This document shows, in pieces, positions 18,855-28,949 of a stretch of 64,000 nt of DNA. The position numbers were made by a program, and so were the translations under genes. Under the pieces are notes generated by a model. It was not told where the DNA came from. It searched no databases and saw only the letters and a list, made by a program, of their open reading frames with translations. Origin of the DNA: Paracoccus zhejiangensis (lineage in GTDB: Bacteria; Pseudomonadota; Alphaproteobacteria; Rhodobacterales; Rhodobacteraceae); NCBI RefSeq assembly GCF_002847445.1, contig NZ_CP025430.1, forward strand, positions 3,921,113 through 3,985,112, read 5' to 3'. Position 1 is the stretch's first letter, and the number at the start of each line of letters is the position of its first letter.

Positions 18855-19883
18855 ATGAAAAAATCCGTACTTCTTGGCACCGTCGCAGCGACGGCCGCAT
18901 TTATTGGCGGCGCGGCGATGGCAGCCGAGGGCGATACGCTGAAGGCTGTGAAGGCGCGTGGCGAGTTGATCTGCGGCGTGAACACCGGGCTCGTCGGTTT
19001 CGCCGCCCCCGATGCCAGCGGCAACTGGGCCGGCTTTGACGTGGCCGTCTGCAAGGCCGTGGCGGCCGCCGTTCTGGGCGATCCGGCCAAGGTGAAATAC
19101 GTCCCGACCACCGGGCAGACGCGCTTTACCGCGCTGAGCTCGGGCGAGGTGGATGTCCTGGCCCGCAACTCGACCTGGACCTATTCGCGCGACACCGACC
19201 TGAAGCTCGATTTCATCGGCGTGAACTATTACGATGGTCAGGGCTTCATGGTCCGCAAGGATCTGGGCGTGACCTCGGCCAAGGAACTGGACGGCGCAAC
19301 CATCTGCATCCAGACCGGCACCACCACCGAGCTGAACCTGGCCGATTACTTCAAGGCCAACAACATGAGCTACCAGCCGGTCAACATCGACAGCAACGCC
19401 GAGGGTGAACAGCAGTACATGGCTGGCGCCTGCGATGCCTATACCACCGACGCCTCGGGCCTTGCGGCGACCCGCGCGGCCTTTGCCGACCCGGAAAACC
19501 ACATCATCCTGCCCGAGATCATCTCGAAAGAGCCTCTCGGGCCGGCGGTACGCCATGGCGACAACAACTGGGGCGATATCGTTCGCTGGACGTTGAACGC
19601 GCTGATCGCCGCCGAGGAATACGGCGTCACCTCGGCCAATATCGAGGAACTGGCGACCAATTCCGAGAACCCGGAAGTGCAGCGCTTGCTGGGTGCCAGC
19701 GACGAACTGGGCGCGATGATGGGGCTGGACAAGGACTGGGCCAAGAACGCCATCAAGGCCAGCGGCAACTATGGCGAGGTCTTCGCCAAGACCATCGGCG
19801 AAGAGACCCCGATCGGTCTGGCCCGTGGCCTGAACGCGCAATGGACCCAGGGCGGCCTGCTCTACGCCCCGCCGTTCCGCTGA
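18855..19883 (+). CDS. aapJ: General L-amino-acid ABC transporter, periplasmic binding protein
   Basis: 342 residues from ATG 18855, with GAGGA upstream. Signal peptide MKKSVLLGTVAATAAFIGGAAMA is cleaved before AEGD. The mature part is a family-3 amino-acid binding protein: RGELICGVNTGLVGFAAPD, NWAGFDVAVCKAVAAAVLGD, TGQTRFTALSSGEVDVLARN. It captures a broad set of L-amino acids for the Aap permease encoded next. A large hairpin after the gene probably raises its mRNA level over the permease part. Confidence 0.95.
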   Translation: MKKSVLLGTVAATAAFIGGAAMAAEGDTLKAVKARGELICGVNTGLVGFAAPDASGNWAGFDVAVCKAVAAAVLGDPAKVKYVPTTGQTRFTALSSGEVDVLARNSTWTYSRDTDLKLDFIGVNYYDGQGFMVRKDLGVTSAKELDGATICIQTGTTTELNLADYFKANNMSYQPVNIDSNAEGEQQYMAGACDAYTTDASGLAATRAAFADPENHIILPEIISKEPLGPAVRHGDNNWGDIVRWTLNALIAAEEYGVTSANIEELATNSENPEVQRLLGASDELGAMMGLDKDWAKNAIKASGNYGEVFAKTIGEETPIGLARGLNAQWTQGGLLYAPPFR

Positions 19884-19900
19884 TCGGCTTCTGACAATCC

Positions 19901-19932
19901 CGGCCGCGCGGGGGCTTCTCCGCGCGGCCGGC
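19901..19932 (+). promoter_or_regulatory. Strong intercistronic hairpin between aapJ and aapQ
   Basis: CCGGCCGCGCGG (19901-19912) pairs perfectly over 12 bp with CCGCGCGGCCGG (19921-19932), loop GGGCTTCT, without a T-run. Such structures after binding-protein genes commonly protect the upstream message, giving more binding protein than permease. Confidence 0.7.
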
Positions 19933-19997
19933 CAAGAAAGATAAGCCCGGGCAATCAATAACGGCGCAAAGCCGATGCACGGGAACAGGGGAAAAAT

Positions 19998-21254
19998 ATG
20001 GCTGACATCTCGGCACCGGCGGCCACGCCGTTCCGTTTGAGTATGCTGCTTTACGACCGCCGTTACCGGTCGATGACCATCCAGGTCTTCGTGTTCATTC
20101 TGGTCATGGCCTTTGCCTGGTGGCTGGTCGGCAACACGATCCAGAACCTGCGGGTCATGGGCAAGGATTTCGACTTCGGCTTCCTGGGACAGCGCGCGGG
20201 TTATGACATCCCGTCCCCGCCAATCCCCTATACCTCCGACGACACCCATCTGCGGGCGACCATCGTCGGGCTTCTGAACACCGTCATCGTCTCGGTCCTC
20301 GGCTGCATCGCCGCCACCGTGCTGGGCATTACCGTCGGTGTCGCCCGGCTGTCGAACAACTGGCTCTTTGCCCGGCTGATGACGATCTATGTCGAGATGT
20401 TCCGCAACATCCCGTTGCTGCTGTGGATCCTGATCGTCTATGCGATCTTCACCGAGGTCTTGCCGCCGCCGAACGCCTATCGCGGCGAGGACCCGGCGGC
20501 GTCGATGATCCTCTTCGACAATGTCGCGCTGACCAACCGCTATACCGCGATCCCGTCGCTGGGGATGACCAACAATCCCGGCGATCTCGATCTGGGCTAT
20601 CGTATCCTCATCAACTGGGCGGTCATCGCCTTCGCGGTGGTGCTGATCGGCGGCTGGTTCCTGCGCAAGGCGGTGCTGAACCACGCCCAGAAGGTGCAGG
20701 ACGCGACCGGCGACCGGCCGGTGACCTGGTGGAAGAACCTGGCCATCATGACGGTGCCCTCGCTGCTGCTGATCTGGTATTTCGGCCTGCACCTGGTGCC
20801 GCCGGAGCTGAAGGGCTTCAACTTCGCCGGCGGACTGAACGTGCAGAACGGTTTCGTCGCGCTGTGGCTGGCGCTGACGCTTTACACCGGCGCCTTCATC
20901 GCCGAGATCGTCCGCGCCGGCATTCTGGCCGTCAGCAAGGGCCAGTCCGAAGCGGCCTTCGCGCTTGGCCTCAAGCCCAACTGGACGATGAACCTGGTGA
21001 TCCTGCCGCAGGCGCTGCGGGTGATCATCCCGCCGCTGATCTCGCAATACCTGAACCTGACCAAGAACAGTTCGCTGGCGATTGCCGTGGGCTACATGGA
21101 CCTGCGTGGCACGCTGGGGGGCACCACCCTGAACCAGACCGGCCGCGAGCTTGAGGCCATCGTGCTGATGATGCTGATCTACCTGGCGCTCAGTCTGATC
21201 ATCTCGGGCGCGATGAACGTCTACAACAACCGCGTCAAGCTGAAGGAGCGTTGA
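19998..21254 (+). CDS. aapQ: General L-amino-acid ABC transporter permease AapQ
   Basis: 418 residues. Several membrane segments and the EAA-type loop near the C-terminus (LAVSKGQSEAAFALGLKPNW, then LPQALRVIIPPLISQYLNL). FRNIPLLLWILIVYAIF is typical of this permease family. It pairs with AapM to form the transmembrane channel. One base separates its stop from the aapM start, so they are translationally coupled. Confidence 0.94.
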   Translation: MADISAPAATPFRLSMLLYDRRYRSMTIQVFVFILVMAFAWWLVGNTIQNLRVMGKDFDFGFLGQRAGYDIPSPPIPYTSDDTHLRATIVGLLNTVIVSVLGCIAATVLGITVGVARLSNNWLFARLMTIYVEMFRNIPLLLWILIVYAIFTEVLPPPNAYRGEDPAASMILFDNVALTNRYTAIPSLGMTNNPGDLDLGYRILINWAVIAFAVVLIGGWFLRKAVLNHAQKVQDATGDRPVTWWKNLAIMTVPSLLLIWYFGLHLVPPELKGFNFAGGLNVQNGFVALWLALTLYTGAFIAEIVRAGILAVSKGQSEAAFALGLKPNWTMNLVILPQALRVIIPPLISQYLNLTKNSSLAIAVGYMDLRGTLGGTTLNQTGRELEAIVLMMLIYLALSLIISGAMNVYNNRVKLKER

Positions 21255-21255
21255 G

Positions 21256-22710
21256 ATGAGCGAGCTTCACGCACAGACCGTCTCCTTCGTCCGCGAGACC
21301 ATGATCCCGCCCGCGCCGCCACCCACGCGGCAGACGGGGGCGCTGAGCTGGCTGCGCGAGAACCTGTTCTCGGGGCCGGTCAACACCATCCTGACCCTCC
21401 TGGGCCTGGCGATCATCTGGTTCCTCGTCAGCCATTTCTGGGACTGGTTCGCCCATTCCGTCTGGAACGCCGCGAGCCTTGCGGAATGCCGCCAGATCAT
21501 CGCTGAGACCTGGGGCGAGGGGGCTCGCGGCGCCTGCTGGGCGGTCATCCGCGAACGCTGGAACCAGTATCTCTTCGGCTTCTACCCGATGGAGCTGTAT
21601 TTCCGCCCGGTCATGGCCTTCGGCTTCCTGATGGTGGCGCTGGCCCCGGTGCTGTTCTCGGAATCGTTGCAGATCCGCCGGATCGTGCTGATCGTCTCGG
21701 CCGCGCTGACGCTGGTGCTGATGGCGGTTCTGGGCGCGCCGATGGTCTGGCTGGCCTTTGCCGCCGTGGTCATGATCGGCGCCGTGGTCATTGCAGAGCG
21801 TCATGCGCCCTGGCTCTTGATCTTCTCGGTGCTCTATCCGCTTCTGGGCATCTGGCTGCTCTGGGGTGGCTCGCTCTGGCCGCAGATCATGGTGCTGGCC
21901 TCGATCGGGCTGGGCTGGCTGGCCTGGAAGCTGCTGGTGCGCGTCTCGCCGCTGCTGGCGATGGTGGCCGGCGTGCTGGTCACGCTGATCCTCTGGCTGG
22001 TCGCGGTCGGCCCCGCCGCCGAGGATGCGCAGCGGCTGATTCCGCTCGCCATCACCGCCGTCGATTCGGACCAGTTCGGCGGCTTCCTGCTGTCGATCAC
22101 CATCGGTGTCGCCGGCATCGCGCTGTCGCTGCCCCTGGGTATCATCCTTGCGCTGGCAAGGCGGTCGGACATGTTCCTTGTTCATACGCTGGCGGTCATG
22201 TTCATCGAGTTCATCCGCGGCGTGCCGCTGATCACGCTCCTGTTCGTCGCCTCGCTGCTCTTGAACTACTTCCTGCCGCCGGGGACGAATTTCGACATCA
22301 TCCTGCGCGTCATCATCATGGTGACGATCTTCGCCGCCGCCTACATGGCCGAGGTGATCAGGGGCGGTCTCGCCGCCCTGCCGCGCGGGCAATACGAGGC
22401 CGCCGATGCGCTGGGGCTGGATTACTGGAAGGCGCAGCGGCTGATCATCCTGCCGCAGGCGCTGAAGATCAGTATCCCCGGCATCGTCTCGACCTTCATC
22501 GGCATGTTCAAGGACACCACGCTGGTGGTCTTCGTCGGTCTGTTCGATCCGCTGAAGGGCGTGTCGGATTTCGTCCGCGCCAACTTTGCCTGGAAGGGCG
22601 TCTATTGGGAGCCGTTCATCTTCGTCGGCGCCATCTTCTTCATCATCTGCTTCAGCATGTCGCGCTATTCCATGTTCCTGGAACGCCGGCTGCGTCGCGA
22701 ACATCGTTAA
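21256..22710 (+). CDS. aapM: General L-amino-acid ABC transporter permease AapM
   Basis: 484 residues, longer than AapQ because of an extended multi-helix N-terminal half ([20 protein letters not shown] and following). The conserved permease core is C-terminal: [20 protein letters not shown], then [20 protein letters not shown] and [26 protein letters not shown] lies upstream of ATG 21256. Second subunit of the Aap channel. Confidence 0.94.
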   Translation: MSELHAQTVSFVRETMIPPAPPPTRQTGALSWLRENLFSGPVNTILTLLGLAIIWFLVSHFWDWFAHSVWNAASLAECRQIIAETWGEGARGACWAVIRERWNQYLFGFYPMELYFRPVMAFGFLMVALAPVLFSESLQIRRIVLIVSAALTLVLMAVLGAPMVWLAFAAVVMIGAVVIAERHAPWLLIFSVLYPLLGIWLLWGGSLWPQIMVLASIGLGWLAWKLLVRVSPLLAMVAGVLVTLILWLVAVGPAAEDAQRLIPLAITAVDSDQFGGFLLSITIGVAGIALSLPLGIILALARRSDMFLVHTLAVMFIEFIRGVPLITLLFVASLLLNYFLPPGTNFDIILRVIIMVTIFAAAYMAEVIRGGLAALPRGQYEAADALGLDYWKAQRLIILPQALKISIPGIVSTFIGMFKDTTLVVFVGLFDPLKGVSDFVRANFAWKGVYWEPFIFVGAIFFIICFSMSRYSMFLERRLRREHR

Positions 22711-22720
22711 GGACCGAGCC

Positions 22721-23509
22721 ATGAGCGAAGCCATCACCCGCGACATCGACCGCAGCCACATGAAGGTCAGCGACGAGGTCGCCATCGACATCCGCAACAT
22801 GAACAAGTGGTACGGCACCTTCCACGTGCTGCGCGACATCGACCTGACCGTCCACAAGGGCGAGCGGATCGTCATCGCCGGGCCTTCGGGTTCGGGCAAG
22901 TCGACGCTGATCCGCTGCATCAACCGTCTGGAGGAGCATCAGTCGGGCCATATCGTCGTGGACGGGATCGAACTGACCAGCGACATCAAGAACATCGACA
23001 AGGTGCGCTCTGAAGTCGGCATGGTGTTCCAGCACTTCAACCTCTTCCCGCATCTGACGGTGCTGGAAAACTGTACCCTCGCGCCGATCTGGGTGCGCAA
23101 GGTGCCGAAGAAGCAGGCCGAGGCGACGGCCATGCGCTTTCTGGAAAAGGTGAAGATCCCTGAACAGGCCGGCAAGTATCCCGGCCAGCTGTCAGGCGGT
23201 CAGCAGCAGCGCGTGGCCATCGCCCGCTCGCTCTGCATGCAGCCCAAGATCATGCTGTTTGATGAACCGACCAGCGCCCTTGACCCAGAGATGATCAAGG
23301 AAGTGCTGGATACGATGATCGAGCTGGCGGAAGAGGGGATGACCATGCTCTGCGTGACCCACGAGATGGGCTTTGCGCAGGCCGTGGCGAACCGGGTGAT
23401 CTTCATGGACCAGGGCCAGATCGTCGAGCAGAACAATCCGCATGACTTCTTCCACAACCCGAAATCCGAGCGGACCAAGCTGTTCCTCAGCCAGATCCTC
23501 GGACACTGA
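22721..23509 (+). CDS. aapP: General L-amino-acid ABC transporter ATPase AapP
   Basis: 262 residues from ATG 22721, 10 bp after aapM; the frame is open upstream but family proteins start close to here. Walker [11 protein letters not shown]-loop [16 protein letters not shown], signature LSGGQQQR, Walker [13 protein letters not shown] and H-loop CVTHEMGF are all intact. It energises amino-acid import. Last gene of aapJQMP; terminator-like stem follows. Confidence 0.95.
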   Translation: MSEAITRDIDRSHMKVSDEVAIDIRNMNKWYGTFHVLRDIDLTVHKGERIVIAGPSGSGKSTLIRCINRLEEHQSGHIVVDGIELTSDIKNIDKVRSEVGMVFQHFNLFPHLTVLENCTLAPIWVRKVPKKQAEATAMRFLEKVKIPEQAGKYPGQLSGGQQQRVAIARSLCMQPKIMLFDEPTSALDPEMIKEVLDTMIELAEEGMTMLCVTHEMGFAQAVANRVIFMDQGQIVEQNNPHDFFHNPKSERTKLFLSQILGH

Positions 23510-23516
23510 CGCTAAA

Positions 23517-23569
23517 CGGGGGGCGCTGCCCCCCGAATCCCCCCGGGATATTTACGCCAAGATGAAGCG
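23517..23569 (+). terminator. Stem-loop after aapP plus conserved rhodobacteral-type 3' motif
   Basis: CGGGGGGC (23517-23524) pairs with GCCCCCCG (23528-23535) around GCT. It is followed by CCCCCCGGGATATTTACGCC and AAGATGAAG (to 23569). From memory, a GATATTT-x-CAAGA(T)GAAG tail after a G/C stem recurs at many rhodobacteral gene ends; the function is unknown. It lies between convergent aapP and sixA, so it may serve both. Confidence 0.5.
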
Positions 23570-23576
23570 GTAAGGT

Positions 23577-24095
23577 TCAGTCACGCCCGTCGAGGCGGAC
23601 GAAATCCATCACGCTGCCCTCGCCGGGGCGGACATCCTTCCAGTCATCGACCTGGAAATCCACCACCAGCGTGGCACAGGTCGGATAGCGGCGGAAATCC
23701 GGGTCCAGAGGAGGACGCGCGCAAAGCTGCGCGGCGAATTCGGCGATACCCGGATTATGACCCAGGATCATCACCGTGGGCTGGGTGGCCGTGCGCAGCA
23801 CCTGCAGCATCTTTTCCGGGCTGGCCTGATAGAGGCCCGGCTCGATCCTGAGGATCGGACGCACCTCCAGCGGTGCGCCGGCGACCTTTTCCCAGGTCTC
23901 CTGCGTGCGCCGGGACGAGGAGCAGAGCACCTCCTCCGGCTCATAGCCGCGGCTGGCCATCCAGTCGCCAAGCTCGCGCGCCGAGCGGCGGCCACGGTCG
24001 TTCAGCGGGCGGTCGTGATCTTCAAGCGCCGGGTCGTCCCAGGCCGATTTGGCATGGCGGGTGAGGATCAGGCGGCGGTGTCCAAGCGGTGTCAT
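23577..24095 (-). CDS. SixA-type histidine phosphatase
   Basis: 172 residues from ATG 24095, which overlaps the stop of the preceding Fe-S gene (ATGA); an ATG 8 codons upstream (24119) is possible. The RHG-type phosphohistidine site is LILTRHAKSAWDDP with the second His in MILGHNPGIAEFA. SixA proteins remove phosphate from phosphohistidine, for example on PTS-related NPr. The target here is unknown. Convergent with aapP. Confidence 0.85.
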   Translation of the reverse strand: MTPLGHRRLILTRHAKSAWDDPALEDHDRPLNDRGRRSARELGDWMASRGYEPEEVLCSSSRRTQETWEKVAGAPLEVRPILRIEPGLYQASPEKMLQVLRTATQPTVMILGHNPGIAEFAAQLCARPPLDPDFRRYPTCATLVVDFQVDDWKDVRPGEGSVMDFVRLDGRD

Positions 24096-24727
24096 GTGTG
24101 GAACTGTCTCATATGCCATGCAGATTGTTCGGGCAGCCTGCCACAGTCTCTGCTGAGGGGGCAAGCACGTCTGACACCACAACCCGCTGTCAGGCAATCT
24201 TTGCCGTCGGGTCGGTCCAGCCATGCGTGGCAATCCGCCACATGATAGCCGGGCCGGAAGGCATCGGCGGGGCAGGCGGTCAGGCAGGGGCGGTGGCAGT
24301 CGTCGCAGGGGCTGGGCGAAGAAAGGGTCGGTGGCAGGCGCCGTGGCAGAATCACCGCGCCGCGGAAACTGGTGAAGAGGCCCATCCGGCCATGGACCAG
24401 CATCCCGACCGGGGATTGCCAGAAGCTGCCGCTTGCCAGTGCCCATCGGAAGATCGGCGGATAGGGTGGTCCGTCCGAGGGAAAGGCAGCGCGCGCGCCG
24501 ATGGCCCCAGCCCAGGCCCCGATCACCCGCTTGGACCAGCGGTCCATCGGGTCCGGGGCACCATCGCTCCATTCGGCAGAGGCGGTGAAAAGCGGCCAGA
24601 AGGCCGGCTCGTCGGGCGAGATCAACAGGACGGTGCCCCCGCCCTCTTCCGCGTCGCAATGGCCCGAGACGAACAGCCCCTCGGGCGGGGTCAGGTCAGA
24701 GCCCACCCTCGCCCTGCCGCAGCCCAT
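24092..24727 (-). CDS. 4Fe-4S ferredoxin-like protein
   Basis: About 211 residues. The C-terminal third holds a cluster motif [17 protein letters not shown], followed by further cysteines ([21 protein letters not shown]). The N-terminal two thirds contain no motif I recognise, though the layout resembles the Fe-S parts of epoxyqueuosine reductase-like proteins. The ATG at 24727 overlaps the argB end by 32 bp; a GTG at 24706 is an alternative start. It is coupled to sixA by an ATGA overlap. Electron-transfer or reductase role only. Confidence 0.65.
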   Translation of the reverse strand: MGCGRARVGSDLTPPEGLFVSGHCDAEEGGGTVLLISPDEPAFWPLFTASAEWSDGAPDPMDRWSKRVIGAWAGAIGARAAFPSDGPPYPPIFRWALASGSFWQSPVGMLVHGRMGLFTSFRGAVILPRRLPPTLSSPSPCDDCHRPCLTACPADAFRPGYHVADCHAWLDRPDGKDCLTAGCGVRRACPLSRDCGRLPEQSAWHMRQFHT

Positions 24728-25610
24728 GCGGTTTCACCCGCGGCTCGGTCGAGCGGATCAGGCTGCCGGCGCCATGTTCGGTGAACAGTTCCAGCAGGCA
24801 GGCATGGGGCACGCGGCCATCAAGGATGACCACAGCGCGCACGCCCTCGGCCACGGCCATCAGCGCGGTCTCGGTTTTGGGGATCATGCCGCCGGCGATG
24901 GTGCCATCGGCGATCATGGCGCGCACCTGGTCGGGATGCATCTGGGTCAGCACCTCGCCCGAGGCATCCTTGACGCCCGAGACATCGGTCAAGAGCAGCA
25001 GGCGATCAGCCTTCAGCGCCCCGGCGATGGCGCCGGCGGCGGTGTCGCCATTGACGTTGAAGGTCTCGTTATCGGCCATGCCGGTGGCGACCGGGGCAAT
25101 GACCGGGATCAGCCCGGCGGTATAGAGGTCGCGGATGATCTGGATGTTCATCTCGACCGGGCGGCCGACGAAACCCAGTTCCGGGTCGTCCGCCTCGCAG
25201 ACCATCATGTCGTCATCCTTACCGCTGATGCCGACGGCGCGGCCACCGGCATCGTTGATCGCCTGCACGATGCGCTTGTTCACAAGGCCCGACAGCACCA
25301 TCTCGACCACCTCGACGGTTTCCTTGGTGGTCACCCGCTTGCCACGGACGAAATGGCTTTCGATGCCGAGCTTGCCCAGCAGGTCATTGATCATCGGGCC
25401 GCCGCCATGAACGACGACCGGGTTCATGCCGACCTGTTTCATCAGCACGATGTCGCGGGCGAACTCGGCCATGGCCTCGTCATCGCCCATGGCATTGCCG
25501 CCGAATTTTACCACCACCACGGCGCCGGAATAGCGCTGCAGGTAGGGCAGGGCCTCTGACAGGGTATGCGCGGTGGCGATCCAGTCCCGGTTCATGTTCT
25601 GCTTTCTCAT
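24696..25610 (-). CDS. argB: Acetylglutamate kinase
   Basis: 304 residues. [13 protein letters not shown] (phosphate-binding Lys/Gly), [20 protein letters not shown] and [20 protein letters not shown] are diagnostic. It phosphorylates N-acetylglutamate, the second step of arginine synthesis, and is usually feedback-inhibited by arginine. ATG 25610 has AAGGG upstream; an ATG at 25595 is possible. The end overlaps the Fe-S gene start. Confidence 0.95.
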   Translation of the reverse strand: MRKQNMNRDWIATAHTLSEALPYLQRYSGAVVVVKFGGNAMGDDEAMAEFARDIVLMKQVGMNPVVVHGGGPMINDLLGKLGIESHFVRGKRVTTKETVEVVEMVLSGLVNKRIVQAINDAGGRAVGISGKDDDMMVCEADDPELGFVGRPVEMNIQIIRDLYTAGLIPVIAPVATGMADNETFNVNGDTAAGAIAGALKADRLLLLTDVSGVKDASGEVLTQMHPDQVRAMIADGTIAGGMIPKTETALMAVAEGVRAVVILDGRVPHACLLELFTEHGAGSLIRSTEPRVKPHGLRQGEGGL

Positions 25611-25665
25611 TCTCTTGCCCTTGTTGGTCGCGGGGCAGGTTAGGTCGCGCGGGCGGGTCCGTCCA

Positions 25666-25701
25666 GACCAGTCAGGCCAGACCGGTCAACCGTGACTGGT
25701 C
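25666..25701 (-). terminator. Inverted repeat at the 3' end of engB
   Basis: GACCAGTCA (25666-25674) and TGACTGGTC (25693-25701) form a perfect 9-bp stem with an 18-nt loop, overlapping the engB stop codon. No T-run follows on the minus strand, so termination efficiency is uncertain. Confidence 0.4.
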
Positions 25702-26350
25702 ACTCCAGCCCGGCGATGATCGCGCGCAGAGTGGCGATGCCCTCGCCCTTGTCCGACGAGGTCAGCACGATCTCGGGGAATGCGGCCGGGTGTTTCTGCA
25801 GCTCGTCCTCGACCTGCTGAATCACCGGCTTGATGGCATTGGGGCCGAGCTTGTCGGTCTTGGTCAGCACCACCTGAAACGGCACGGCCGAGCGGTCGAG
25901 CAGTTTCATGATCTCGTGATCCACCGGCTTTACCCCGTGGCGCGCGTCGATCAGGCAGAAGGCGCGGCGCAGCGTCGGCCGCCCGGCAAGGTATTGCTTC
26001 AACAGCGCCTGCCACTTCGCCACCACCGCCACCGGCGCCTTGGCAAAGCCATAGCCCGGCAGGTCGACCAGATAGCCGTGATCGCCGAGGGTGAAATAGT
26101 TGATCTCCTGCGTCCGGCCCGGCGTGTTCGAGGCACGGGCAAGGCCCTTGCGGCCGGTCAGCGCGTTGATGAGGCTCGACTTGCCCACGTTGCTGCGCCC
26201 GGCAAAGCAGACCTCGGGCCGGTCGGCGGGCGGCAGCCCGTCCATGGCGACCACGCCCTTGAGGAAATCGACCGGACCGGCAAACAGCAGCCGCGCCGCC
26301 TCGGCGGGTTCGGCCTCGGGTTCGGGGGCGACGGGGAAGGCGACCTTCAT
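25700..26350 (-). CDS. engB: Ribosome-assembly GTPase EngB/YihA
   Basis: 216 residues. G1 FAGRSNVGKSSLINALTG, G2/G3 TPGRTQEINYF and VDLPGYGFAKAP, G4 VVLTKTDKLG, G5 TSS. TrmE-Era-EngA-EngB-like GTPase needed for 50S assembly. About 45 residues of Pro/Glu-rich sequence precede the core. It starts in an ATGA overlap with the MOSC gene. Confidence 0.95.
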   Translation of the reverse strand: MKVAFPVAPEPEAEPAEAARLLFAGPVDFLKGVVAMDGLPPADRPEVCFAGRSNVGKSSLINALTGRKGLARASNTPGRTQEINYFTLGDHGYLVDLPGYGFAKAPVAVVAKWQALLKQYLAGRPTLRRAFCLIDARHGVKPVDHEIMKLLDRSAVPFQVVLTKTDKLGPNAIKPVIQQVEDELQKHPAAFPEIVLTSSDKGEGIATLRAIIAGLE

Positions 26351-27102
26351 GCGTGAACCTCATCTCCGAGGGCGATGGTTGCGCCACGGGTGACCTCGGC
26401 GAAGATGCCGAAATCCTCGTCGCCGGTAAAGTCGTTGAGGGCGGCCAGCATGTCGAGTTGCCGCTTGCCGGTTGCCGTATCGGCATCGGTGGCAATGCAG
26501 CGGCCGATCGGTTCCCGCACGGTCAGCCTTGCGTCGCCGATGGCGATCTCCTGCCCGACCATTGCGCGCTCCGCCAGCGGCTCCCAGCCTTCGACCCACA
26601 GGTTGCCACGCCAGCGGTCGATGCCGAGCGGCTGGCCCAGATGGTCCTCCAGCGCCTTCAGCGACGACAGCGACAGGATCGAGACCAGCGGGGTCTTCTG
26701 ATCGGTCAGCGCCTCGGCGCCTCGGACCAACTGGGCCGGCGGCGACTTGTCGGCGCCCCAGAGCGGGGCCAGCCAGTCCATCAGCGCCTGCCGGTCGTCA
26801 GCACTTTCGGGATCGATCTCGATCGCGGGCTGGTCCGGGTGGGTCAGGGCGATCCGGCCCTCGCGCCAGCCGCCCTTCACCGCCTGCAGGTCGAAGCAGG
26901 CGGCGCCGCGCAGGAAGGCGGCCTTGGGCAGCCAGCGGGTCAGTTGCCCATCGGTCAGATGTTTCAGCGCCGCCTCGTGCATCACGGCATAGCGGCGGTC
27001 GCCGGGCAGTCGCTCGCCGGCGGTCAGCACCACGTCCGACAGGTCATCCGCACCAAGGGTCTTGATGGGATGGGACCGGATATGGGCCAGCCGTGCCGTC
27101 AC
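26347..27102 (-). CDS. MOSC-domain protein (YcbX-like)
   Basis: 251 residues from a GTG start at 27102 that overlaps the yidC stop (GTGA). An N-terminal MOSC beta-barrel (RLAHIRSHPIKTLGADDL, then GDRRYAVMHE) precedes the MOSC domain, with the conserved cysteine in REPIGRCIATDADTATG and GDEDFGIFAEV near the end. MOSC proteins handle sulfur or N-hydroxylated compounds, often with the molybdenum cofactor. Part of the yidC-MOSC-engB overlap chain seen in related bacteria. Confidence 0.85.
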   Translation of the reverse strand: MTARLAHIRSHPIKTLGADDLSDVVLTAGERLPGDRRYAVMHEAALKHLTDGQLTRWLPKAAFLRGAACFDLQAVKGGWREGRIALTHPDQPAIEIDPESADDRQALMDWLAPLWGADKSPPAQLVRGAEALTDQKTPLVSILSLSSLKALEDHLGQPLGIDRWRGNLWVEGWEPLAERAMVGQEIAIGDARLTVREPIGRCIATDADTATGKRQLDMLAALNDFTGDEDFGIFAEVTRGATIALGDEVHA

Positions 27103-28949
27103 TTACTGCCCTTCTTGGGCCGCGTCGGGATCGAGGACTTGATATTGCCGAACAGGTCCGGCCGGTGGCCGTGCATCGACATGATCGTGTACTGCTGGAA
27201 GATGGTGATCACGTTGTTGGTGATCCAGTACAGCACCAGGCCCGAGGCGAAGCCGCCCAGCATGAACATGAACACCCAGGGCATCCAGGCAAAGATCATC
27301 TTCTGCGCCGGATCGGTGGGGGCCGGGTTCAGCTTCTGCTGCATCCACATGCTGATGCCGAGGATGATCGCCAGGATCGGCAGCGAGGCGCTGTGCAACA
27401 GCGTTCCCTGGCCGGGCGCGGCCCAGGGCAGCATGCCGAAGAGGTTCCACAGGCTCGAGGGATCGGGCGCCGAGAGGTCGCGGATCCAGCCGACCCAGGG
27501 GGCGTGGCGCAGTTCGATGGTGACGAAGATCACCTTGTAGAGCGAGAAGAAGATCGGGATCTGCAACAGCACCGGCAGACAGCCGGCGGCCGGGTTCACC
27601 TTCTCGCGCTTGTAAAGCTCCATCATGCCTTTCTGGAACTTGGCGCGGTCATCGCCGGTGGTCTCTTTCAGCGCCTCCATTTCGGGCTGCAATTCCTTCA
27701 TCTTCGCCATCGAGACGTAGGATTTGCGGGCCAGTGGGAAGACCAGCAGCTTCAGAATGAAGGTCAGCGCGATGATCGCCCAGCCCATATTGCCGATATG
27801 GCCGTTCAGCCAGTGCAGCAGGCGGAAGATCGGCTTGGTCAGGAAATAGAACCAGCCCCAGTCGATCGAGTCGACGAAACGCTGGATACCCGGGGTTTCC
27901 TCATAGCCCTTGATGACTTCCCAGACCTTCGCACCGGCGAAGAGGTAGCTGCCGGCGCTGACGGTCGCGCCCGGGGCGGCGGTCTGCACCGGGAAGCGCG
28001 CCTCGGTCTGATAGATGTCCACGCCATCGGCATATTTCGCCACGGCGGTGAAGGACTGGCCCGGTGCCGGTGCCAGCGAGGTCATCCAGTACTTGTCGGT
28101 GAAGCCGATCCAGCCGTTCTCGGAGACCTCGTAGATATCGGCGCGGCCTTCGCGGTCGATCGGGTCTAGCTCGGCGATGTCGTCGTATTTCTGCTCGATC
28201 AGCTCGCCGTCATGCATGCCGACGACGCCCTCGTGCAGCACGAAGAAGTTCTGCGTATCGGGCAGGCCGTGGCGGGCGATGATCCCATAGGGCGCGGCCG
28301 AGAAGGCGGCGGTGCCGGTGTTTTCCAGCGATTGCGTCACGGTGAAAAGGTAATGGTCATCCAGCTCGAAAATGCGGCGGAAGATCTGGCCGGCGCCATT
28401 GTCCCAGACCAGCGTGACCGGCTTGCCGGGCGCCAGCGTATCGCCGGATTCGACCTGCCACAGCGTCGCCGGGCCGGGGACCAGCGCCGGATCGGTGCCA
28501 GCGGCGGGCATCCAGCCATAGACGGCGTAATAGGGTTTGGCGCCGGTCTGGGTGATCTGCTGATCAGCCCCCGGGGCGGTGGGCGTCAGTAGCCGAACGA
28601 GCGGCGACTTGTCGTCCAGCGTCTCGTGATAGTTGCGCAGCAGAAGGTCGTCGATGCGACCGCCCGCCAGCGAGATCGAGCCCGACAGCGCCGGCGAGTC
28701 GATGGTGACGCGGCCAGCCGAGGCCGAAGGATCGGTGCTGCCGGCCCCTTCTCCCAGTTGCGCGCCGCCGGTGGCGGCTGCGGTCGTTGCCTCACTTGCA
28801 GGGGCGGTGACGCCGCCCTCGGTCTGGGTAACGGCGGTGGGCTCGGCCGGCGGGGCTGGAGGCTCCGGGGCGAAGACGGTGTACCACACCAGGATCACCA
28901 GGAACGACAGGACCGTCGCCAGGATGAGATTGCGGTTATTGTCTTCCAT
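27099..28949 (-). CDS. yidC: Membrane protein insertase YidC
   Basis: 616 residues. Gram-negative form: N-terminal anchor MEDNNRNLILATVLSFLVILVWYTVF (shown in part: LILATVLSFLVILVWYTVF), then an Ala/Pro/Glu-rich linker, the P1 periplasmic domain and the five-helix insertase core (FYFLTKPIFRLLHWLNG; GCLPVLLQIPIFFSLYKVIF; MPWVFMFMLGGFASGLVLYW). It inserts and folds inner-membrane proteins with or without SecYEG. The neighbouring yidD/rnpA/rpmH genes fit its usual context, although ttcA and an EAL gene intervene. Confidence 0.96.
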   Translation of the reverse strand: MEDNNRNLILATVLSFLVILVWYTVFAPEPPAPPAEPTAVTQTEGGVTAPASEATTAAATGGAQLGEGAGSTDPSASAGRVTIDSPALSGSISLAGGRIDDLLLRNYHETLDDKSPLVRLLTPTAPGADQQITQTGAKPYYAVYGWMPAAGTDPALVPGPATLWQVESGDTLAPGKPVTLVWDNGAGQIFRRIFELDDHYLFTVTQSLENTGTAAFSAAPYGIIARHGLPDTQNFFVLHEGVVGMHDGELIEQKYDDIAELDPIDREGRADIYEVSENGWIGFTDKYWMTSLAPAPGQSFTAVAKYADGVDIYQTEARFPVQTAAPGATVSAGSYLFAGAKVWEVIKGYEETPGIQRFVDSIDWGWFYFLTKPIFRLLHWLNGHIGNMGWAIIALTFILKLLVFPLARKSYVSMAKMKELQPEMEALKETTGDDRAKFQKGMMELYKREKVNPAAGCLPVLLQIPIFFSLYKVIFVTIELRHAPWVGWIRDLSAPDPSSLWNLFGMLPWAAPGQGTLLHSASLPILAIILGISMWMQQKLNPAPTDPAQKMIFAWMPWVFMFMLGGFASGLVLYWITNNVITIFQQYTIMSMHGHRPDLFGNIKSSIPTRPKKGSK

